The position numbers and the translations under genes were made by a program. From Massilia phyllostachyos (lineage in GTDB: Bacteria; Pseudomonadota; Gammaproteobacteria; Burkholderiales; Burkholderiaceae_D), in NCBI RefSeq assembly GCF_021044825.1, contig NZ_JAJNOC010000011.1, forward strand, positions 1 through 64,000: 64,000 nt of DNA, given 5' to 3'. The notes under the pieces are model-generated. The model ran no database searches, was not told the DNA's origin, and worked only from the letters and a program-made list of their open reading frames with translations. Position 1 is the stretch's first letter. The number at the start of each line of letters is the position of its first letter. Of this stretch, positions 25,461 to 33,423 are shown one piece after another.

Positions 25461-26240
25461 CTAGACAGTCGGGATGGTCCCGCCGTCGATCACGAACTCG
25501 GCCCCGTGGACCGATGCCGCGAGCGGCGACAGGAGAAATGCGACCAGCTCCGCGACTTCCTCCGGCCGGCCCGGACGGCCGATCGGGATGCCGCCGAGCG
25601 AGGCCATGAGCCGGCTCCTCGCCTCGTCGGCGTTGCCGTCGCGGTGCAGCGCCATGCGCTCGATGAGCGCCTGCGCCGCAGCGGTCTCGATGAAGCCGGG
25701 CGCCACGCTGTTCACGCGCACGCCCCGCGGGCCGAATTCGTTGGCCAGCGACTTGCTGTAGTTGGCGAGCGCCGCCTTGGCGGCGGCGTAGGCGACGGTC
25801 GACTCGAACAGCGGCAGGCGGCGCTGGATCGAGGTGATGTGGACGATGGCGCCGCCGCCGCGTTCCAGCATCGCGGGCAGGAAGGCGCGGTCGAGGCGCA
25901 CGGCCGACATCAGGTTGGCCTGCAGCGCCGCATCCCACATCGCCTCGGTCAGCGCCAGCGCGCCGCCGCTCGGCGCGGACGAGCCGCCCACGTTGTTGAC
26001 CAGGTAGTCGAGGTAGCCGAACTCGCGCTTCACCACATCGGCGACGCGGGCTGCGCCCTCCGCGCTGGCAACGTCGGCCTCGAGATAGCGCACGCCGGGC
26101 AGCGGCGCGGCTGGGAGGTTGCGGGCGGTCGCGATCACCGTCGCGCCATCCTGCGCCAGCCGGCGCACGATCGCTTCGCCCATGCCCTTGGTGCCGCCGG
26201 TGACGAGGGCGTGCTTGCCCTGGAAGGAGCAGGCGTTCAT
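25461..26240 (-). CDS. SDR-family oxidoreductase
   Basis: 259 residues, a classical short-chain dehydrogenase: TGGTKGMGEA (TGxxxGxG cofactor loop), DVAS acidic turn, LVNNVGG (NNAG equivalent), catalytic Ser in HITSIQRR, YAAAK (YxxxK) and NSVAPGFIET. Gly-rich loop and Arg in TARN suggest NADP(H) is possible, but this is not certain. The start overlaps the NTF2-like stop as ATGA. With the NTF2-like protein and GMC remnant it looks like a small secondary-metabolism or detoxification operon controlled by the divergent LysR protein; substrate unknown. Confidence 0.9.
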   Translation of the reverse strand: MNACSFQGKHALVTGGTKGMGEAIVRRLAQDGATVIATARNLPAAPLPGVRYLEADVASAEGAARVADVVKREFGYLDYLVNNVGGSSAPSGGALALTEAMWDAALQANLMSAVRLDRAFLPAMLERGGGAIVHITSIQRRLPLFESTVAYAAAKAALANYSKSLANEFGPRGVRVNSVAPGFIETAAAQALIERMALHRDGNADEARSRLMASLGGIPIGRPGRPEEVAELVAFLLSPLAASVHGAEFVIDGGTIPTV

Positions 26241-26563
26241 GCCGTCACCTCCAGCGACTGGATGCCGTCGCCCTGCAGCCGGAAATGGAAGTCGAGCGCG
26301 ATCGGGCTGCCCGGGAAGGTACCGCGTACGGTGGCGCGAACGACGTGTTCGTCCCCTGCCTGCGCCACGCCGGTCGGCTCGATCGTGGACTGGTAGCGGG
26401 CCACGTAGTCGCTGGCCCAGGCGGCGATGTCGTCGCGGCCGCGGCGCAGGTGACCTTCGTCGAAGACGGTGGCGTCCAGGTTGAAGGCGGCCGCGATGCG
26501 TTGCGGGTCCATGGCGTTGTTGGCGGCGACGAAGTCGGCGATGGGCTGAGGCAGTCGGTTCAT
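26237..26563 (-). CDS. NTF2-like / SnoaL-like small protein
   Basis: 108 residues beginning PQPIADFVAANNAMDPQRIA, then AAFNLDATVFDEGHLRRGRD and IAAWASDYVARYQ, the helix-strand pattern of the cone-shaped NTF2/SnoaL fold. Such proteins are isomerases, hydratases or binding proteins and the sequence does not decide which. It is the first gene of the NTF2-SDR-GMC operon and is divergent from the LysR gene with a 108-nt gap between them. Confidence 0.78.
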   Translation of the reverse strand: MNRLPQPIADFVAANNAMDPQRIAAAFNLDATVFDEGHLRRGRDDIAAWASDYVARYQSTIEPTGVAQAGDEHVVRATVRGTFPGSPIALDFHFRLQGDGIQSLEVTA

Positions 26564-26644
26564 GTCGGTCTCCAGAAAAGAAAGTGAGCAGTCAGTCTAG
26601 GTTCTGGCATCATTGCGAAAAAGCACCATAATGGACATGCGCTA

Positions 26645-26659
26645 TGAACCTGCAGTTCA
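26645..26659. promoter_or_regulatory. Candidate operator between the LysR gene and the NTF2-SDR operon
   Basis: A perfect inverted repeat TGAAC-CTGCA-GTTCA ends 12 nt before the LysR ATG. LysR-type regulators commonly bind a dyad in the divergent promoter region and repress their own gene, so this is a reasonable autoregulatory site. Assignment is by position and symmetry only. Confidence 0.4.
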
Positions 26660-26671
26660 CAATCGAATGAC

Positions 26672-27592
26672 ATGAGTTCCCTCGATCTCATCCGGCTGTT
26701 CCTCGCCGTGGCGGAGGAACGCAGCTTCACCCTGGCCGCCCGGCGCCTCAACATCACGCCGACGGCCGTCAGCAAGGGCGTGCGCGCGCTGGAACAACAG
26801 CACCGCGTCGCGCTGTTCGTCCGCACCACCCGCAGCGTGGCGCTGACCGAGGCGGGAACGACCCTGCAGGCGGCGCTCAGGCCGGCCGTCGGCCAGATCG
26901 ACGACGCCTTCAGCGAGCTGTCGCGCCACCAGAGCCGGCCGTCCGGCCACCTGCGCATCACCGCGCCGCGCACCTTCGGCTTCCTGGTGGCGCGCCACCT
27001 GGTGCCGCGCATGCGCGCCGCCTACCCCGACGTCAGTGCCGATCTGTCGCTGGACGACGGCCTGGCCGACCTGGTCGACGACGGTTACGACGCCGGCATC
27101 CGGCTCGGGGAAGCGGTGGCGCAGGACATGGTGGCGATCCGTCTCAGCCGGCCGCTGTCATGGTCGCTGGTGTGCTCGCCCGCCTACATCAAGCAAGCCG
27201 GCCGGCCGGAACAGCCGCGCGACCTGCTGCGGCACCAGGCGCTGCGCTACCGCTTCAACACCGCCAGCCGCCTGCCGGCTTGGCGCCTGCTCGGTACGGA
27301 TGGCGAGCTGCTGCTCGATATCGACGCCCATCTGAGCGCCAACGACACGCAGATGCTGGCCGAATGGGCGCGCCAGGGACTGGGGATCGCCTACCTGCCG
27401 GACCTGGAGATCAAGGAAGACGTGGACGCGGGACGGCTGGTGCGGGTGTTGACGCGATTCGTTCCCGACACTTCCGGCCTGTTCCTCTACTTCCCCATGC
27501 GCACCCAGCACCAGCCGAAGATGCGCGCGCTGATCGAGCAGGTCTCCCTGCTCGCCGGCGAAGGCGCCTTCGATATCCGCTGCGAGGAGTAG
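26672..27592 (+). CDS. LysR-family transcriptional regulator
   Basis: 306 residues. The winged helix-turn-helix is at the N-terminus (SLDLIRLFLAVAEERSFTLA, RRLNITPTAVSKGVRALEQQ), and a substrate-binding domain follows (HLRITAPRTFGFLVARHLVP, DGYDAGIRLGEAVAQDMVAI, GLGIAYLPDLEIKEDVDAG). This is the common group of LysR proteins that regulate a divergently transcribed oxidoreductase operon, and the gene faces NTF2-SDR-GMC. It converges with the alpha/beta hydrolase gene, with only 7 nt between stops. Confidence 0.93.
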   Translation: MSSLDLIRLFLAVAEERSFTLAARRLNITPTAVSKGVRALEQQHRVALFVRTTRSVALTEAGTTLQAALRPAVGQIDDAFSELSRHQSRPSGHLRITAPRTFGFLVARHLVPRMRAAYPDVSADLSLDDGLADLVDDGYDAGIRLGEAVAQDMVAIRLSRPLSWSLVCSPAYIKQAGRPEQPRDLLRHQALRYRFNTASRLPAWRLLGTDGELLLDIDAHLSANDTQMLAEWARQGLGIAYLPDLEIKEDVDAGRLVRVLTRFVPDTSGLFLYFPMRTQHQPKMRALIEQVSLLAGEGAFDIRCEE

Positions 27593-27599
27593 CGGCGCC

Positions 27600-28370
27600 T
27601 TACCTGGTAGCGGCGACGGCGGCGAGGATGACCCGGGCCACGTCCGCGGGACGCGACTGCTGCGGCACGTGGCTGGCAGGCAGCTCGGTGGTGGTGGCCT
27701 TGATCTTCTTCGCCATCGCGCGCAGCAGGCCCGGATCGATCATGCGGTCGCGCGAGGAGACGATGAACCAGGACGGTTTCGCGGTCCAGGCGGCGTGGCT
27801 GACCTTGTCGGCGAAGGCCTTGGCCTGGATCGGCCCCTGGGTCGCGGTCATGACGGCGGCCTGCGCGGCCGGCACGTCCTGGGCGAAGTCTTCGCGCATG
27901 GCCGCTTCGGGCAGGCTCAGGAAACCGTCCGCATCGGCGACGAAGCGCTTGCTGCCGGGCGCCGCGGGGTAGCCCTCGCCCGTCTCGGCGGTCGACTTGC
28001 CGGCGTCCGGGGCAAAAGCGGCGACGTAGACCAGGCTGGCGACCTTGCCGTGCTGGCCGGCCTCGGTGATCACGGTGCCGCCCCAGGAGTGGCCAACCAG
28101 CACCACCTTGCCCGGCTGCGCCGCGATGGCGCGGCGGGTAGCGGCGACGTCGTCGGCCAGGGACGTGAGCGGGTTCTGGACGGCGGTGACCTTCACCCCC
28201 TCAGCTTGCAGCAGCGGGATGACCTTCGACCAGTCGGAACCGTCGGCGAAGGCGCCGTGGACGATGACGACCGAAGGTGTGGTGTCGGCCGCCGCGGCGT
28301 GGGTGGTGCCGGCGGCGAAGGCTGCTGCGGCGGCGAGCATGCGCAGCGCGGTGTCGAAGGTGGTGGTCAT
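27600..28370 (-). CDS. Exported alpha/beta hydrolase
   Basis: 256 residues from the ATG at 28370, with an Ala-rich signal peptide (MLAAAAAFAAGTTHAAAA). The hydrolase core shows the oxyanion loop VIVHGAFADGSDW, the nucleophile elbow GHSWGG (Ser95), an acid in SSRDRMID and a His in PASHVPQQSRP. The family includes esterases and related small-molecule hydrolases (the AlfA/salicylate esterase-like group has the same HGAFADGS start). An 8-bp inverted repeat upstream could be its operator. The true substrate is unknown. Confidence 0.85.
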   Translation of the reverse strand: MTTTFDTALRMLAAAAAFAAGTTHAAAADTTPSVVIVHGAFADGSDWSKVIPLLQAEGVKVTAVQNPLTSLADDVAATRRAIAAQPGKVVLVGHSWGGTVITEAGQHGKVASLVYVAAFAPDAGKSTAETGEGYPAAPGSKRFVADADGFLSLPEAAMREDFAQDVPAAQAAVMTATQGPIQAKAFADKVSHAAWTAKPSWFIVSSRDRMIDPGLLRAMAKKIKATTTELPASHVPQQSRPADVARVILAAVAATR

Positions 28371-28431
28371 GGCGATCTCCTCGGGGCTGGTGGGTGAATG
28401 AAGCCAGTCTAGGGAGATCGTCGTCATCGCG

Positions 28432-28453
28432 GTATCGGTCGAATAACCGATAC
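28432..28453. promoter_or_regulatory. Inverted repeat, candidate operator of the alpha/beta hydrolase
   Basis: GTATCGGT, six bases, ACCGATAC: a perfect 8-bp dyad about 60 nt upstream of the hydrolase start and about 120 nt upstream of the amidase effector gene on the other strand. The geometry fits a dimeric repressor. No regulator gene adjoins it. Confidence 0.42.
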
Positions 28454-28575
28454 GCCCCGTACGAGGGCACGGCCCGCCCTGCCGAAAAAGCGATAGATGG
28501 TCGCGCACGATTGCCAACCGGGCGGCTGGGTCGATGGAGGTTTGATAGTATTCCTTCTTTGATTGGAGGCAACAA

Positions 28576-29250
28576 TTGGCAATCACCGCAACTGCCCCGG
28601 GCGTCTCCGCCACCGTCACCGCGCGCCGGCCCTCGTGGGCCGACATGAGCCGGCATTACCCGGACAAGAACGTGACGACCGCCGACCTGTACGACAACAG
28701 GATCGGCGGCAGGTTCAGGCGCCTGTACGAGCACCCGGCCTACCAGAACACCTGCGCCGTGCGGATGTCGTATGCGCTCAACCGCAGCGGACTCAGAATG
28801 GGCCCGGCGCCCAGCAGCGGCGGCGGCATCACGGGCGGCGACGGCTACCTGTACTGGATCCGGGTCACCGACCTCAAGGCGCACCTGTCCAGGCAGTTCA
28901 AGGGCGCCGACGAGGAACTGACCCTGCCGGTCATCCCGGCCTCGATGACGAACGACGTGCCGGCGATGCAGGAAAAGTACAAGGAACGCCGGCGCCTGGC
29001 GCAAGCGTGGCTCGACACCAGGCTGGCCGGCCGCAACGGCATCGTCGTGTTCAACGTCACCGGCTGGGGCGACGCGTCCGGCCACTTCACTCTGTGGGAC
29101 GGCAAGGCGACATCCCTGGCCTACGCGACCGGGCACGATAGCCCCGCCAACAATACCTATTACTTCTGGCTGACCCAGCTGAACGAGCGTGTCGATGGCA
29201 CGAAGGCGCTGGTCCAGGTGGCCTCGGTCAAGTTCTGGGAGCTGAAATGA
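28576..29250 (+). CDS. tae4: Tae4-like type VI secretion amidase effector
   Basis: 224 residues from a TTG at 28576, preceded by a strong GGAGG at 28565-28569. The sequence is a Tae4 peptidoglycan amidase (NlpC/P60-like fold): SWADMSRHYP, catalytic Cys60 in NTCAVRMSYALNRSG, GDGYLYWIRVTDLKAHL, and catalytic His170 in GDASGHFTLWDG. Family members cut the D-Glu-mDAP bond of peptide stems in the periplasm of a rival cell after T6SS delivery. There is no signal peptide, as expected for a T6SS cargo. The next gene overlaps as ATGA and should encode the immunity protein, and a PAAR gene follows. Confidence 0.88.
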   Translation: MAITATAPGVSATVTARRPSWADMSRHYPDKNVTTADLYDNRIGGRFRRLYEHPAYQNTCAVRMSYALNRSGLRMGPAPSSGGGITGGDGYLYWIRVTDLKAHLSRQFKGADEELTLPVIPASMTNDVPAMQEKYKERRRLAQAWLDTRLAGRNGIVVFNVTGWGDASGHFTLWDGKATSLAYATGHDSPANNTYYFWLTQLNERVDGTKALVQVASVKFWELK

Positions 29251-29909
29251 TGCTGCGTATCGGCCTCCTGCTCGTCTCCCTCCTGCTGGGCGCCCCCGCC
29301 ATGGCGGCCCCCTGCCCCGCGGTCGACGGCGCCACCGTCGAATGGGCGGCGAGCTGCTTTGCGGCCGACAAGGGCGGCCGGCGGCTCAAGCCGCAGTACC
29401 TCAAGCAGCTGCGATTCGACCGCAGCGGCCACGCGACCGCCGTGATCAGCGAGCCGCGCGAACTGGTGGCGCTCGACCGGCAAGGCCGGGTCGTGGTGCC
29501 GGGCATCCGCCATGCCGGCGACTTCGACTACCCGGATGCGGAAGGCGGCATCGGGCGCTTCGACGCTCCGCCCGCACCGGGACGGGCGACGGCGCCGCGC
29601 TGCGGCTACTTCGACAGCCGCGACTTCCGCATCGTCGTCCCGGCCGGCTACGCCCAGTGCCAGCCGTTCGCCAAGGGCGAAGCGATCGCCTGCCAGGAAT
29701 GCGTGTCGGTCTGCACCGAGCCGGAATGCCAGGACAGCATGCTGGTGGACGGCGACGGCGTGGCGCTCGGCCCGGATGGCGCCGTGCGCAGGCGCTTCAG
29801 GCTGCCCGACATGAAGGCGGTCTGCGCATCGCCCGGCAGCAAGGCGGGCAAGACCTACGAAGGGGCGCGGCCGCATTGCATTCCGAAGTCGGACAACCCG
29901 TTCAAATAG
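29247..29909 (+). CDS. Exported Cys-rich protein, candidate immunity to the Tae4-like amidase
   Basis: 220 residues with a clean signal peptide (LRIGLLLVSLLLGAPAMAA). The mature part has about ten Cys, including ECVSVCTEPECQD and CIPKSD near the end, and a beta-hairpin-rich stretch (LRFDRSGHATAVI, LVALDRQGRVVVPG) that reads somewhat like WG repeats. It is not a recognisable Tai4, which is a much smaller protein. Immunity is inferred from the ATGA overlap with the effector gene and from periplasmic export, the compartment where Tae4 acts. It could instead be an unrelated secreted protein of the cluster. Confidence 0.6.
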   Translation: MMLRIGLLLVSLLLGAPAMAAPCPAVDGATVEWAASCFAADKGGRRLKPQYLKQLRFDRSGHATAVISEPRELVALDRQGRVVVPGIRHAGDFDYPDAEGGIGRFDAPPAPGRATAPRCGYFDSRDFRIVVPAGYAQCQPFAKGEAIACQECVSVCTEPECQDSMLVDGDGVALGPDGAVRRRFRLPDMKAVCASPGSKAGKTYEGARPHCIPKSDNPFK

Positions 29910-29924
29910 CCATCGCGAGTTCAT

Positions 29925-30575
29925 ATGGGACGAGAAATCATTCGGCAAGGCGACCGGACCGATCACGGCGGCACGGTGATCGAAGGGTCGATCACTGATA
30001 TCTGCCACGGCAAGCCGATTTCCTATATCGGCCACAAGGTGCATTGCCCGCGATGCGGCGGCGACTACCCGATCGTCGAAGGCGTGCTGACGACCACCCT
30101 CTACGGCAAGGGCGTCGCCGTGGCCGGCATGAAGACGTCCTGCGGCGCGGCGCTGATTCCCTCGCAATTCACGGACACGGTCGAATGGGCGGGCGGCGGC
30201 GCTGCCGCCAACATTGCCGCGATCGCGGCACTGGCGCCGGCCGCGGCGAAGGCGCTGGCCTCCGAACCGGCCGGGCAGGAAGCGGCGGACGACGCGCCCG
30301 CCAAAAAGATCACCCGCATCTATTGGTCCTACGGCCCTGATGAAACGCCGGTCAGCGACGTGTCGCGCCACTACGTCGACCTGAACCTGCACCTCGAGAC
30401 CGAAAACTACCAGCCCGGCGAAACGGCGGTCGTGGTCATCAAGAACGACGACGACAGCGAACTCGCGGACAACGCACCGGCGCTGGAATTGAGCGCGACC
30501 GTCGGCGCCGACGGCAAGGCCACATTGAACAATGTGTTCCGCGGTAAAACGGTCGAGATCGGCACCTTCGCCTGA
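29925..30575 (+). CDS. PAAR-domain T6SS spike-tip protein with C-terminal extension
   Basis: 216 residues. The first ~85 are a PAAR domain (IIRQGDRTDHGGTVIEGSIT, VHCPRCGGDYPIVEGV, KTSCGAALIPSQ), which caps the VgrG spike and binds a metal ion. An Ala-rich linker and a beta-rich C-terminal domain of ~85 residues follow (YVDLNLHLETENYQPGETAV, LELSATVGADGKATLNN), with no toxin motif; it may be a docking or Ig-like domain. The gene follows effector and immunity by 15 nt, so the three form a cargo cassette. No vgrG or hcp is in the window. Confidence 0.85.
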   Translation: MGREIIRQGDRTDHGGTVIEGSITDICHGKPISYIGHKVHCPRCGGDYPIVEGVLTTTLYGKGVAVAGMKTSCGAALIPSQFTDTVEWAGGGAAANIAAIAALAPAAAKALASEPAGQEAADDAPAKKITRIYWSYGPDETPVSDVSRHYVDLNLHLETENYQPGETAVVVIKNDDDSELADNAPALELSATVGADGKATLNNVFRGKTVEIGTFA

Positions 30576-30999
30576 CCGCTCCGACACTTGAATTGCAATC
30601 GAATCCCCCTCTTCGTTTAAAAAAATTCATTGATATAAGTGACAAGGTTTACTGTAATCTTTTGATTGCAATCACAAGACTACAAGAAAGCGCACAGATC
30701 ACATCCAAGATGGTCCTGATGCCGCGGCAGCGCGGCTGACTGGGGGGATTTCCATGAAACGGATCATGCATTCGAGCCGGACCGCGCACGCGCGTCCCAT
30801 CGCGCCCTTGCCGCGTCCGACGGCCTCGGCGCCACCTTCTCACCTTCATTGCGAACGCGCGCCCCCGGCGCGGCGGCGCCTCCCGCTGCGCCCCTGAGGC
30901 GCCTCCCCCGTCTTCATCGAAGCACCGACGATACCGCCCGGTATCGCGGATGCGCTCGCCCATTTTCATCGTGCGTCACCTTCACGAAAGGACTGCATC
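30576..30999 (+). promoter_or_regulatory. 424-nt gap with repeated ATTGCAAT motifs and a possible promoter
   Basis: After the PAAR gene the DNA turns AT-rich. ATTGCAAT occurs at 30592-30599 and again inside the perfect palindrome TGATTGCAATCA (30663-30674). Between them TTGATA (30630-30635) and TAATCT (30655-30660) could be a weak promoter with a 19-nt spacer. Downstream the DNA becomes very GC-rich, with a GGCGCC-containing hairpin around 30880. The arrangement suggests a regulated start for the hydrolase/lipase genes, but no regulator can be named. Confidence 0.4.
30754..30897 (+). CDS. Possible small basic peptide (47 residues)
   Basis: An ATG preceded by GGGGGGAT at a suitable distance opens a 47-codon frame (MKRIMHSSRTAHARPIAPLP onward) rich in Arg, Pro and Ala. 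It may be a leader peptide for the following genes or chance. Coding is uncertain because GC-rich DNA easily gives such frames; the ribosome site is the only positive evidence. Confidence 0.2.
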   Translation: MKRIMHSSRTAHARPIAPLPRPTASAPPSHLHCERAPPARRRLPLRP

Positions 31000-31788
31000 A
31001 TGAGCGACAAAGTGTATTGGGACCTGGCCCGCATGCAGGCGGACAGCGTGCAACCCTCGATCCTGGCCATCGGCGATTCGTGGTTCTGGTATCCCTTCCC
31101 CGGCGGCTCCCTGATCAACCAGGTCGGCGGCATGCTCAACGACGACCACCACATCTACGCGGTCGGCAACAACGGCGCCGAAGCCTATGACTACGTACAC
31201 GGCAAGTATGCGAAGACGGTCCGCCATACCTTGAACATGTTCGGCGACACGCTGTCGGCGGTCTTCATCAGCGGCGGCGGCAACGATTTCGCCGGCATCA
31301 GCGACCTGCGTCCCCTCCTCAAGCAGAACTGCAGCGCCGAGGAGACGGCGCCCGGATGCTTCCGGACCGGCCGCGAGCCGAACACCCTGCCATGGCTGAT
31401 GGCCAAGACCGCGGAGAGCTACACCACCCTGATCAGCCAGATCCGCCTGCACAACCCGGCGGCCACGATCGTCCTGCACAACTACGACTACGCCTACCCA
31501 TCCGGCAAGGGGGTGTTCGGCGACGGCAGCGGCTGGCTCCTGCCGGCGCTGGTGAATGCCCGCGTGCCGGAGCTGCTGCGCTTTTCCTGCACCTGCCACC
31601 TGATCGACGAATTCACGAAGATGCTGCAGCGCGTGGCGGCCGTGAATCCGCACGTGCTGCTGATCGACAGCCGCCGCACGCTCGAGAACAATGAGTGGGC
31701 CAACGAAATCCACCCCACCCCCGCCGGCTTCAGGCGCATCGCCGAGCGCCACTGGAAGCCGGTGCTGGACCAGCTGCGCATGAGCTGA
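31000..31788 (+). CDS. SGNH/GDSL-family hydrolase in the T6SS cargo region
   Basis: 262 residues without signal peptide. SGNH blocks are visible: ILAIGDSWFWYPFPGG (block I Ser in GDSW), the conserved Gly in GNNGAEAYDYVHGKY (block II), FISGGGNDFAG (block III Asn) and NEIHPTPAGFRRIAER (block V Asp/Glu-x-x-His). Family members are esterases, lipases or deacetylases. Lack of a secretion signal and the neighbouring Tle1-like lipase and PAAR genes suggest T6SS cargo, but this is inference. The gap to the lipase gene is 76 nt. Confidence 0.8.
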   Translation: MSDKVYWDLARMQADSVQPSILAIGDSWFWYPFPGGSLINQVGGMLNDDHHIYAVGNNGAEAYDYVHGKYAKTVRHTLNMFGDTLSAVFISGGGNDFAGISDLRPLLKQNCSAEETAPGCFRTGREPNTLPWLMAKTAESYTTLISQIRLHNPAATIVLHNYDYAYPSGKGVFGDGSGWLLPALVNARVPELLRFSCTCHLIDEFTKMLQRVAAVNPHVLLIDSRRTLENNEWANEIHPTPAGFRRIAERHWKPVLDQLRMS

Positions 31789-31864
31789 GACGGCGCCCTC
31801 ATCACCCTTTTCATCCTGCGCGGGCCGCCCCGGCCCGCCTTCACGTCGACCAATAGAGGCCCTC

Positions 31865-33385
31865 ATGAAACTCATCGTGTGCTGCGACGGCACCTGGAAC
31901 ACGCCGGACCAACAGGACGGCGGCGTCGCCGCCCCCACCAATGTGGTGCGGATCGCCAACGCGCTGGATCGCGGCGCCGGCCAGCTGGTGTACTACCATC
32001 CCGGCGTCGGCACCGGCGAATCGTGGTGGGACCGGATGATCGGCGGCGGCACCGGCACCGGCCTGTCGCGCAACATCATGAGCGCCTACGAATGGCTGTG
32101 CCAGCAGTACGACCCGCAGCGCGACGACGACATCTGCCTGTTCGGCTTCAGCCGCGGCGCCTATACCGCGCGCAGCGTGGTCGGCTTCATCAACTGCGCC
32201 GGCCTGCTCGACGCCCGCAGCCTGGGGCGCGAGAAAGGCACGGCCGCCGTCTACGACGCGATCGGGCAGCTGTACCACCGCGTGTACCGGGGCAAGGGCG
32301 ACCTGGGGCAGATCCGCGCCGCCATCGGCGAGGACTACTTCCACAACCGGCGCGACGACAAAGTCCCGATCCGCTTCCTGGGCGTGTGGGACACCGTCGG
32401 CGCCCTCGGCATCCCGGACGACCTCGGCGTGCTCGACCTGCTGGACGACCCCGACGACCACCTGTTCCACGACACCGAATTGAGCGACAACGTCGCCACG
32501 GCGCGCCACGCGCTGGCGATGGACGAGGTCCGCAAGTCCTTCCAGCCGACGCTGTGGACCAACGCCCACCCCGACCTCAAGCAGCTGTGGTTCCCCGGCG
32601 TGCATTCCGACGTCGGCGGCGGCTACCGCGAAAAAGGCCTGGCCGACGGCGCGCTGAAGTGGATGATCGACGAAGCCAAGCTGGCTGGCCTCGCCTTCAA
32701 TAGCGGCATCCTGGCGCAAATCACGCCGGACTACCACGACATGCTGCACGACTCCTGCTCCGGCCTGTTCGGCATGCTGCCGACGCAGCCACGCAACGTG
32801 CCGTCGATGCGCCAGCACCCCGAGCTGTATCATGGTTCGGCGCGCCAGCGCCACGAAGACCCGCCGATCCACCAGTACCCCTACCGCCAGCCGCACGTCG
32901 CACCCGGCGCGCAGGCCACCGAGATCACCGTGTTCGCGCGCCAGCAGTGGAACCCGACCGGGCTCTGGCTCGAGGCCGGCCGGGAATACGTGTTCTCGGC
33001 CACGGGCGAGTGGGTCGACGGCCCGGTGCCCTGCGGCCCCGGCGGCGGCCAGGACGGCAAGTTCCATCTCGGCGAACTCGGGCACGTCGCCGGCGACTTC
33101 CTCGGCAAGATCGAGACCGGCTTCCAGAAGCTGCTGGGCAATCCGAACCGGCGCCTGCGCTTCACCGCGCGGCACAAGAACTTCCCCTGGTTCAGCCTGG
33201 TGGGTGCGGTGGCCAACGGGCGCGGCGAGGTGAACGGGGTGCCGGAGGCCCACGAAGCCTTCCTGATCGGCGAGGGCTGCAGGTTCCGGCCGCAGCGCTC
33301 GGGCTACTTCTATGCCTACTCGAATGATGCCTTCAACTGCTATGCCAACAACAAGGGATATGTGACGCTCAAGGTCAGCGTCTGA
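31865..33385 (+). CDS. Tle1-like (DUF2235) T6SS phospholipase
   Basis: 506 residues. The DUF2235 alpha/beta-hydrolase domain is complete: LIVCCDGTWNTPDQ, nucleophile elbow FGFSRGAYTARSV (Ser96), an Asp in VWDTVGALGIPDD and a His in FPGVHSDVGGGYREKG. After residue ~330 a second beta-rich domain follows (ITVFARQQWNPTGLWLEAGR, YVFSATGEWVDG, SGYFYAYSNDAFNCYANNKG), resembling lectin-like or LecA/PA-IL-type folds in pattern. Tle1 enzymes are PLA2-type phospholipases injected by T6SS. The C-terminal domain could bind membrane or a sugar. The lipoprotein 38 nt downstream is a candidate immunity protein. Confidence 0.82.
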   Translation: MKLIVCCDGTWNTPDQQDGGVAAPTNVVRIANALDRGAGQLVYYHPGVGTGESWWDRMIGGGTGTGLSRNIMSAYEWLCQQYDPQRDDDICLFGFSRGAYTARSVVGFINCAGLLDARSLGREKGTAAVYDAIGQLYHRVYRGKGDLGQIRAAIGEDYFHNRRDDKVPIRFLGVWDTVGALGIPDDLGVLDLLDDPDDHLFHDTELSDNVATARHALAMDEVRKSFQPTLWTNAHPDLKQLWFPGVHSDVGGGYREKGLADGALKWMIDEAKLAGLAFNSGILAQITPDYHDMLHDSCSGLFGMLPTQPRNVPSMRQHPELYHGSARQRHEDPPIHQYPYRQPHVAPGAQATEITVFARQQWNPTGLWLEAGREYVFSATGEWVDGPVPCGPGGGQDGKFHLGELGHVAGDFLGKIETGFQKLLGNPNRRLRFTARHKNFPWFSLVGAVANGRGEVNGVPEAHEAFLIGEGCRFRPQRSGYFYAYSNDAFNCYANNKGYVTLKVSV

Positions 33386-33423
33386 ACCATGCCCGCCCTT
33401 CATTTCCTTCACCAGGAGACCAC

